A stretch of 10,992 nucleotides of DNA from assembly GCA_008501575.1 (NCBI GenBank), contig QQUO01000074.1, positions 1 to 10,992 of the forward strand, read 5' to 3'. Shown in pieces: positions 5,383-10,992 of the stretch. Below the pieces are notes generated by a model. The model saw only the letters and a program-made list of their open reading frames with translations, did not search any database and was not told the DNA's origin. Each line of letters starts with the position of its first letter. The stretch's first letter is position 1. Made by a program: the position numbers and the translations under genes. This stretch comes from Pseudomonadota bacterium (GTDB taxonomy: Bacteria > Pseudomonadota > Gammaproteobacteria > Xanthomonadales > Marinicellaceae).

Positions 5383-6510
5383 TTATTCAAAATCATCTTC
5401 AAAAATCAGGTCTGACAATGAGTCAGACTCAATGGCCCCCACATCAACACGGGTTCCAAAAACCCGCGCTTGGCCAGATAAGTCGTAGGTACCCAGGCTC
5501 CAACGTTCATCGAACCAAGGTGGTATATGGGTAAAGGTTGGTGGTTTTTTTCCTCTGTTAGATACTGAAGAATTGAGCGCAGGCTTAAAATTTAGAGTGC
5601 CGGCTTCAAATTCTGGAGGTGAGGAAAAATTTCCGGACGTTTCATCCGCACTGACACCACTTATAAAGCCAATGTCATTATTAAATAAATATTTATAACC
5701 ACTGCCACTTAATTTCAGGTCTGCTTCGCTGTTTCCCCATAGTATATTATTCGCAATGAATGCCTTGGATGAATCTTCCACCCAAACAGAAAGCCCGCCG
5801 AACAATAAAGTATGACCTATGGCAGCAGAATTTTCAAAGACAGTATTATTGGTGAAGTAAATACCACTGTCTGATCCTGCACCGCCACTGCTTTCTTGGT
5901 TTATCATCAAGCCACCAGCACTGCTATTGGTCACATTGTTTAACATTAAATTATTTCTGACCACCACCCTGTGACCACCACCAACATAAAGGGCACCTGC
6001 ATCTTCAGATATATTATCAAAGAACACATTGTTTTCTATCAATATATCGCCCAGATACTCTGCCAACGGAAACAACCGCAAACCACCGCCAAAATCATCA
6101 GAGTTGCCATTTGTAAATACCACAAAGGAAATGCTGATGTCTCCGCTGGCACCGGGTATGATGGTTAAGGCACTTGCCGTGTTATTGCCATCTAAAGTAC
6201 TGTGATTAAATGGATTACCAGCCAATATTCTGCTACCACAGTTGTTGTTATTGAAGGTGAACCAATTGCCACTGATTTCTAAATCATAATTTTCTGTAAA
6301 ACCAGAATAAACAAAGCCATTAACAGGTGCGATGTAATTTCCGAATCTAAGTTTGATGTGGTCAGCTTGGTTGTTACTGTCTGCGATGGCCAAAGCTGCT
6401 TGTAATTCTGCGCTGGAAGAAATACAAAAAGTTGCCCCCTGAACTGCGCCCGCGAAAGCCAACCAGAAACTGCCAAACAAAAACAATTTAAAACTTATTT
6501 TTCTATTCAT
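5383..6510 (-). CDS. Secreted right-handed beta-helix protein with choice-of-anchor-Q-like C-terminus
   Basis: This 375-residue exported protein has a signal peptide (about 1-25, cleavage near VQGA). A segment beginning TFCISSSAELQAALAIA (27-43) is the usual opening of secreted beta-helix proteins, and Cys29 and Cys91 may pair. Residues about 105-285 carry repeated rungs with asparagine ladders: GDILIENNVFFDN, VVVRNNLMLNN, GIYFTNNTVFENS and AFIANNILWGN. The end, FKPALNSSVSNRG ... DLSGQARVFGTRVDVGAIES (308-362), resembles choice-of-anchor Q domains. The protein ends in DLIFEDDFE, an acidic/aromatic tail that may be a sorting or processing signal. Such proteins often bind or cleave polysaccharides, but no catalytic residues could be assigned, so no activity is claimed. 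It is flanked by non-coding DNA upstream and a gene remnant downstream, and looks monocistronic. Confidence 0.85.
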   Translation of the reverse strand: MNRKISFKLFLFGSFWLAFAGAVQGATFCISSSAELQAALAIADSNNQADHIKLRFGNYIAPVNGFVYSGFTENYDLEISGNWFTFNNNNCGSRILAGNPFNHSTLDGNNTASALTIIPGASGDISISFVVFTNGNSDDFGGGLRLFPLAEYLGDILIENNVFFDNISEDAGALYVGGGHRVVVRNNLMLNNVTNSSAGGLMINQESSGGAGSDSGIYFTNNTVFENSAAIGHTLLFGGLSVWVEDSSKAFIANNILWGNSEADLKLSGSGYKYLFNNDIGFISGVSADETSGNFSSPPEFEAGTLNFKPALNSSVSNRGKKPPTFTHIPPWFDERWSLGTYDLSGQARVFGTRVDVGAIESDSLSDLIFEDDFE

Positions 6511-6934
6511 TTTTATACACTCAATATTTATAGGTTCATTGGGTTAAATGATTAAAAAGAGAAAAACAACACAGATTATCGGTAAATAACTAAAAAAATT
6601 CGCGACTAATGTTCCCGAATTGAAAGCGCAAGTGCCCGTAAATTGTTGACTTTGTTGTTAAAACAATGGTTGTGTCAGTGGTTATGTTTATTCGGGCCGC
6701 TAACGACTGATAAGAACAGTTTTAAATTTTCAGAGGAGTGTCACACAAGGCAGGAGCACTTAGTATTCTGGGTTGATGCGGGTATCACAAGACAAATAAA
6801 TAAATGGGTGTGTATAAACTAATTGCAGCTATTTTTGGAGTCAATCACTGCGTTACAGCCATGTCAATCACAGTGGTAGCGACTGTGGCATGGCGATGTT
6901 CAACGTGATTACCATAATTCCAAGCGATTAAGAT
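6511..6934. other. 424-bp intergenic region between ppc and the beta-helix gene
   Basis: No credible gene was found. A rightward open stretch from 6610 to about 6819 has no ATG and an odd Trp/Cys-rich translation, and a 34-codon frame at 6804-6908 has no ribosome binding site. The part next to the beta-helix start must hold its promoter. TATAAA about 25 bp before that ATG is a weak -10 candidate without a good -35. A structured hairpin near the ppc end is listed separately. Confidence 0.5.
6858..6894. repeat. Bulged 12-bp hairpin downstream of ppc
   Basis: GCCATG ... CATGGC (6858-6863, 6889-6894) encloses CACAGT-GGTAGCG-ACTGTG (6869-6887). The two 6-bp stems stack with an asymmetric internal loop of 5 nt on one side and 1 nt on the other. 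It starts 40 nt after the ppc stop, but no T-run follows on either strand, so it is not a standard rho-independent terminator. It may stabilise the 3' end of the ppc transcript. Confidence 0.4.
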
Positions 6935-9424
6935 TCACACCGCATTGCGGCTGGCGTTAATGTTGCCGTACAGGGAGCGGGTGACCATGTTTTCGTGGGT
7001 TTGGATAACTTTTGGGTCGGCGTTTTGCTTTTTCAGTTGTTCAATGGTTTGCAGGGCATATTGTTGGATGGTGAGTAGTGGTAGCACGATGTTTTCGCGG
7101 ATTTGAATGGAAGCATTACGGCGTTTTTGATTGGCCAGCAATTCTGTTTGTTGGGATACGGCCAGTAAGCACTCGCGGCTGCGTTCGAATTCGTCTTTAA
7201 TCAGACGCCAGAAATCACCAAAGCGCGGGTCTTGTTCAAGATAGGCAGTCAATGGCATATAGGATTTGGCCAGTGACATCATGCAGTTGTCCATCAGGGT
7301 TTTGAAAAAGCCGGAATTTGTGTAGAGCTGTTGTAAATCGGCTAATCGATTATCGTCAATCAGCTGCTGCAAGGCGGTGCCAACGCCGTAATAACCAAGC
7401 ACGTTTTGTTTCAGTTGGCTCCAGGCGCCGACGAAGGGAATGGCACGCAAATCTTCGAACACCAGACCGGCTTTATCGTCACCACGTTTGGTGGGCCGGC
7501 TGGAAATATTGGTTTGGCCGTAGTATTTTAGGGTGCTGATTTGTTCCAGATAGGGGACAAAATCCGGGTGTTTTTTAAAGGCCTGATAATAATCAAAGCT
7601 GATATCAGCCAGTTGCTGTAATAGCGAATAGGCGTCATCGTGCCAGGCTTCTGTGGGCGGATTGATGGCATTAAAGACCCCGGCGCTTAACAGTTGTTCG
7701 AGGTTGTATTGAGCGGTGTCGGGGTTGCCGAAATTGGAGGAAATGGTTTGGCCTTGAATGGTTAATTGGGTGGCATGGTTCTGGATATGTGGGCTTAAAG
7801 ATGCATAAAACTGATGGGTTTCACCACCGCCACGGGCCGGCGGGCCACCGCGGCCATCGAAAAATATGACTTTGATGTTATGTTCTTCGGCGACTTCGGA
7901 CAGGGCTTCTTTGGCTTTTAAAATGGCCCAGTTGGCGGCGATATAACCACCGTCCTTGGTGCCGTCGGAAAAGCCGAGCATAATGGTTTGTTGCTTGTTT
8001 CTGTTGCTGAGGTGGGCACTGTATTCGCTGTCCTGATACAAGGTCGCCATGATATTCGGGGCGGTGCGTAAGTCTTCGATGGTTTCGAACAAGGGCACAA
8101 TGTCCACCGGCAAGGGCTTGGGCAAATCGGCTTGGTGCATTAAGTTCATGACCGTTTTCACATGCGCCACCGACTGGCAGTTACTGATGATATAACGCTG
8201 ACAGCCCGGTTTGCCGTTGCTTTGTTGGATTTGATGCATGGCTTGCATGCTGGCGAGGGTGTCTTTAACCGGCAAGTCATCACTGTTTTCGCGGGTGTTA
8301 TTCAGCACGGCGTGTACTGCAGTTAAAACCCGCGAATCCTGCCGGATATCAAGCGCAGCAAAATGAAAGCCGAAACTGTGTACCTGACGAATCAGGGCAT
8401 CCACCTGATCGACAAACAGACTCTGGTGGTCGTTGATTAAGTCGGTTTTAATGCACTTAAGATCGGTCAATAATTGCTCGGCACTGTAGTCATACTGCTC
8501 GGGGTTGGTGAAACCACCGATGTACAGTTGTTGTTCAATCCGGCTGATCTGGTCTTCAATATTTTTAAAGGTCAGACGGCGTTTTAAATGGCGGACATGG
8601 CGGTAATAACATTTAAGAATACTGCTGCGCAAACGTCGTGCCACTTTGACGGTGGTTTCAGCGGTCACAAAAGGGTTGCCATCGCGGTCGCCACCGGGCC
8701 AGAAACCAACTTCAATAAAGGCGTTGCCGGGTAACTCGCCATCGCTGTAGAGGTTGTTTTCCAGGCGTTTGTTGATGTCTTGCACGGCTTTGTATAAAAC
8801 ATTTTCTAAGTACCAGGTGAGGCTCACGGCTTCCTCGAAAGGTGTCGGTTTTTGTTTGCTGTAAAGCGGTGTTTTGCCCAGCTGTTGCAGCAGCATTTCG
8901 ATGTCGCCTAAATTGTTGTCTTTAATTGCCTGGGACAGTTCTGTGATAATGCCAAGTACAGGCCCGGGATAAAACTGGGTGGGGTGGGCGGTCAGCACAA
9001 TGCGGGCATGGTAACGCTTGAGTTTTTCTTTGAGCTCGGCAGTTTTGTGTAAAAAAGTACTGCGCTGGGCCAACATTGGCACACTGCCGGGCCCATCAAG
9101 GGCATGATTATCGGTGAAAGCGGCTTCTTCGATGGCATCAAACAGGACAATTTGCCGTTCGATGTATTGGATCAATTTAAACAACACCGCAATGCGTTGT
9201 TCACCGGTTTGACCAGGCACATGGTGATCAAAGAAATCTTCGATTATTTGTTTGGGGCTTTGTTGTTTGTGGTAGCCTTTCTGGCAGTGCTGGTTCAAAA
9301 GCGGTAGTAGCACACCCACCTGATGGACCTGGTCAAAGGGCAAATTTAAAAACAAGCTGTTATAAATTTGGAATTTATTAATCACTGTTCGGTGAAAAGT
9401 GTCCATTTCGGAGAGTGTGGTCAT
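6935..9424 (-). CDS. ppc: Phosphoenolpyruvate carboxylase, Bacteroidetes-like type
   Basis: The 829-residue enzyme carboxylates phosphoenolpyruvate with bicarbonate to oxaloacetate in the cytoplasm, refilling the TCA cycle. Key motifs are present in order: VLTAHPTQ (143-150) with catalytic His147, FWPGGDRDGNP (241-251), LDIRQDSR (358-365), PLFETIEDLR (444-453), GFSDGTKDGGYIAANWA (484-500), the mobile loop GRGGPPARGG (524-533), SRPTKR (642-647) and LRAIPFVGAWSQ (659-670). It ends NINASRNAV, where the usual terminus is RNTG. TAHPTQ for TAHPTE, GRGGPPARGGGETH for the usual GRGG[ST][IV]xRGG, and the short YNSLFLNLPF N-terminus match what I recall of Bacteroidetes enzymes rather than E. coli Ppc. 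The gene follows priA after 66 bp but has its own promoter. No Shine-Dalgarno precedes its ATG. Confidence 0.96.
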   Translation of the reverse strand: MTTLSEMDTFHRTVINKFQIYNSLFLNLPFDQVHQVGVLLPLLNQHCQKGYHKQQSPKQIIEDFFDHHVPGQTGEQRIAVLFKLIQYIERQIVLFDAIEEAAFTDNHALDGPGSVPMLAQRSTFLHKTAELKEKLKRYHARIVLTAHPTQFYPGPVLGIITELSQAIKDNNLGDIEMLLQQLGKTPLYSKQKPTPFEEAVSLTWYLENVLYKAVQDINKRLENNLYSDGELPGNAFIEVGFWPGGDRDGNPFVTAETTVKVARRLRSSILKCYYRHVRHLKRRLTFKNIEDQISRIEQQLYIGGFTNPEQYDYSAEQLLTDLKCIKTDLINDHQSLFVDQVDALIRQVHSFGFHFAALDIRQDSRVLTAVHAVLNNTRENSDDLPVKDTLASMQAMHQIQQSNGKPGCQRYIISNCQSVAHVKTVMNLMHQADLPKPLPVDIVPLFETIEDLRTAPNIMATLYQDSEYSAHLSNRNKQQTIMLGFSDGTKDGGYIAANWAILKAKEALSEVAEEHNIKVIFFDGRGGPPARGGGETHQFYASLSPHIQNHATQLTIQGQTISSNFGNPDTAQYNLEQLLSAGVFNAINPPTEAWHDDAYSLLQQLADISFDYYQAFKKHPDFVPYLEQISTLKYYGQTNISSRPTKRGDDKAGLVFEDLRAIPFVGAWSQLKQNVLGYYGVGTALQQLIDDNRLADLQQLYTNSGFFKTLMDNCMMSLAKSYMPLTAYLEQDPRFGDFWRLIKDEFERSRECLLAVSQQTELLANQKRRNASIQIRENIVLPLLTIQQYALQTIEQLKKQNADPKVIQTHENMVTRSLYGNINASRNAV

Positions 9425-9427
9425 TTT

Positions 9428-9453
9428 ATTAATTATTGTGTGGATTAATTATT
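9428..9453 (-). repeat. 10-bp direct repeat in the ppc leader
   Basis: ATTAATTATT (plus strand) occurs at 9428-9437 and 9444-9453, a period of 16 bp. The upstream copy overlaps the candidate -10 box and the downstream copy sits 3 bp before the ATG. In such AT-rich DNA this may be chance, but a direct repeat at this spacing could be a protein-binding site. Confidence 0.4.
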
Positions 9454-9479
9454 TTAGAAGAGTACGCGCGTGTTTGCAA
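9451..9479 (-). promoter_or_regulatory. Candidate sigma70 promoter of ppc
   Basis: Read leftward, TTGCAA (9474-9479) and TAAAAT (9451-9456) are separated by exactly 17 bp. The predicted start near 9444 leaves a leader of about 20 nt. It lies entirely in the 66-bp gap after the priA stop, so ppc need not depend on priA transcription. Confidence 0.5.
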
Positions 9480-9490
9480 TGAGCGGAGCT

Positions 9491-10992
9491 TTAATCAAAG
9501 CTGACGGGATCGATGTCGATAAACCAGCGGACCGGGCCTTGGCTGGGGTTGTGTTTTTGCAGCAGTTGTTTCAGTAGTTGGTGCAGGCCGCGGCGGTTAT
9601 TGGCATTTAAGATTAGTTGCATGCGGTGCAGTTTTTGTTTTTTTTGCATGGGTGCCGGCAAGGGGCCCATAACGCTGACAGCCGGGTTTTTGCCAATGGC
9701 ATCAATCAGTTCCAGTAAAAAAGCTTCGAGTTCTTTTTCAAAGCGGTGTTGGGCACGGATGATGGCCATGTGACTGAAGGGTGGGAATTGCATCTCCTGG
9801 CGTTGTTTTAAACCCTTGCGGGCCAGTTGTTCATAGCCTTGCTGTAGCAGGGTGTTGAAAAATTCGTGCTTGGGTTGGTGGGTTTGGATGATGACCTGGC
9901 CGGCAGTTTCGGCGCGTCCGGCACGTCCGGCGACCTGTATCAGTAATTGTGCCAGGTATTCTTCGGCACGAAAATCGGTGGAGTAAAAGCTGTTGTCGAC
10001 ATTAACCACCACCACCAGTGATAGTTTTGGGAAGTCGTGGCCTTTGGCCAGCATTTGGGTGCCGACAATGACACTCGGATTGCCGCTGCGGACACGGTCT
10101 AACTGTTGTTGCCATTGACGTGGTGTGGACACCGAATCGCGGTCAAAGCGAATCACCGGAAAGTCCGGCAGCTGCTGTTGTATAGCGGTTGCCACTTGTT
10201 CGGTGCCGACACCCAAAGTGTCCATTTCCTGAGAGCCGCAATTGGGACAAAATTCCGGTAAACGATAATGGCGGCGACAATGATGACAAAGTAGGCGGTC
10301 TTTGTTTTTGTGGTAAGTTAAATAGGCGTCACAGTCATCACATTCGGCAATCCAACCGCAATCATGACACAACAATTTCGGTGACCAGCCACGGCGATTG
10401 AGAAACACCAGAACCTGATGACCACTGTCGAGTTGTTGTTCGATACTGTCAAGTGTTGCGCGGCTTAAGCCACCGTGGGTTTTGCGGCTGTCGAGGTTTT
10501 GCAATTGTATTTTGGGCAGGGCTTTTTGGTTGGTGCGACTGCGTAAAATGAGCCAATGATAGTGTTTATTCAGGGCATGACGCAAACTTTCAAAAGCCGG
10601 GGTGGCTGAGCCCAGCACCACCGGAATGTCCTCAATTTGTCCCCGTAAAACAGCTAAATCACGGGCCGAATAACGCACACCGTCTTGTTGTTTGTAGCTG
10701 AGATCGTGCTCTTCATCCACCAGTATAACGCCTAAATTTTTAAATGGTGTAAAGATACCTGAACGGGTGGCAACCACCACATCCACATGACCGGCACTGG
10801 CCTGCTGCCACACGCGGGCTCGGGCGCCGTCAGACAGGCCCGAATGAAACACCGCCAGCCGTCCCTCAATGCGTTTTAAAAAAGTCTGGAATAATTGTGG
10901 TGTGAGACCGATTTCCGGAACCAGCACCAGTGCTTGTTGCGCGCGTTCCACTAAGGCCACCATACAGCGGAGATAGATATCGGATTTACCGG
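9491..10992 (-). CDS. priA: Primosomal replication restart helicase PriA (N-terminus beyond the window)
   Basis: The visible 499 residues start inside the Walker A motif (GKSDIYL at 10990-10970), equivalent to about residue 229 of the 732-residue E. coli protein. The N-terminal DNA-binding domains are therefore outside the window. PriA is a 3'-5' DNA helicase that reloads the replisome at stalled forks. Numbering visible residues from that Gly: LVPEIGLTPQ (about 23-32), the DEAH-type box VDEEHD (91-96), SYKQQDGVRYSARDLAV (98-114), and four CxxC pairs (Cys208/211, 217/220, 235/238, 248/251) forming the zinc-binding insertion that contacts primosome partners. GTQMLAKGHDFP (310-321) and QVAGRAGRA (352-360) are helicase motifs V and VI. 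The C-terminus RWFIDIDPVSFD matches the E. coli ending KWVLDVDP. An apparent ATG at 10961-10963 is internal. All motifs look intact. Confidence 0.97.
   Translation of the reverse strand, partial: GKSDIYLRCMVALVERAQQALVLVPEIGLTPQLFQTFLKRIEGRLAVFHSGLSDGARARVWQQASAGHVDVVVATRSGIFTPFKNLGVILVDEEHDLSYKQQDGVRYSARDLAVLRGQIEDIPVVLGSATPAFESLRHALNKHYHWLILRSRTNQKALPKIQLQNLDSRKTHGGLSRATLDSIEQQLDSGHQVLVFLNRRGWSPKLLCHDCGWIAECDDCDAYLTYHKNKDRLLCHHCRRHYRLPEFCPNCGSQEMDTLGVGTEQVATAIQQQLPDFPVIRFDRDSVSTPRQWQQQLDRVRSGNPSVIVGTQMLAKGHDFPKLSLVVVVNVDNSFYSTDFRAEEYLAQLLIQVAGRAGRAETAGQVIIQTHQPKHEFFNTLLQQGYEQLARKGLKQRQEMQFPPFSHMAIIRAQHRFEKELEAFLLELIDAIGKNPAVSVMGPLPAPMQKKQKLHRMQLILNANNRRGLHQLLKQLLQKHNPSQGPVRWFIDIDPVSFD

Noticed and set aside
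6610..6819. Long plus-strand open stretch between ppc and the beta-helix gene
   Set aside because: It has no ATG and an unusual Trp/Cys-rich translation. It could be a decayed fragment, but nothing in it was recognisable.
6804..6908. 34-codon hydrophobic plus-strand ORF
   Set aside because: No ribosome binding site, and it overlaps the 3' hairpin, so a chance frame is more likely.

Overview
The window looks like chromosome of a Gram-negative gammaproteobacterium with mid-40s percent GC (judged by eye). The best lineage marker is the partial PriA helicase at the right edge, which follows the gammaproteobacterial protein closely, down to its eight-cysteine zinc module. A TonB-dependent receptor, a lipobox-type lipoprotein and secreted beta-helix proteins fit a Gram-negative envelope. 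The beta-helix protein ends in LIFEDDFE, a tail type I associate with Marinicella and Xanthomonadales relatives. That genus guess is inference. No rRNA, tRNA, CRISPR array, insertion sequence or prophage gene was seen.

Left part (1-3740, all leftward). A promoter with three short palindromes precedes a PQQ-dependent sugar dehydrogenase lipoprotein. After 36 bp comes a TonB-dependent receptor cut by the window edge. The receptor shares landmarks with E. coli PqqU (YncD), the outer-membrane PQQ transporter, so the pair could form a PQQ-scavenging sugar-oxidation unit. Upstream lie a small, very hydrophobic membrane protein preceded by two hairpins, and an AlkD-like HEAT-repeat DNA alkylation repair protein.

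Middle part (3741-6934). A rightward gene encodes an unusual secreted protein: signal peptide, prealbumin-like domain, Gly/Asn/Asp linker and a six-cysteine C-terminal domain. About 500 bp without an intact gene follow, including a 72-codon leftward open stretch that reads like the C-terminal remnant of a lost membrane protein. Next is a leftward secreted right-handed beta-helix protein with a choice-of-anchor-Q-like C-terminus, then 424 bp of non-coding sequence with a bulged hairpin.

Right part (6935-10992, leftward). A complete phosphoenolpyruvate carboxylase has motif variants that I associate with Bacteroidetes enzymes. It has its own good promoter in the 66-bp gap after the priA 3' end. 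PriA runs off the right edge at its Walker A motif.

Housekeeping genes (priA, ppc) thus sit beside an accessory stretch of envelope and secreted functions. Several of these (PEPC, the receptor, perhaps the dehydrogenase) resemble Bacteroidetes proteins, suggesting past transfer. Most starts lack a clear Shine-Dalgarno sequence.
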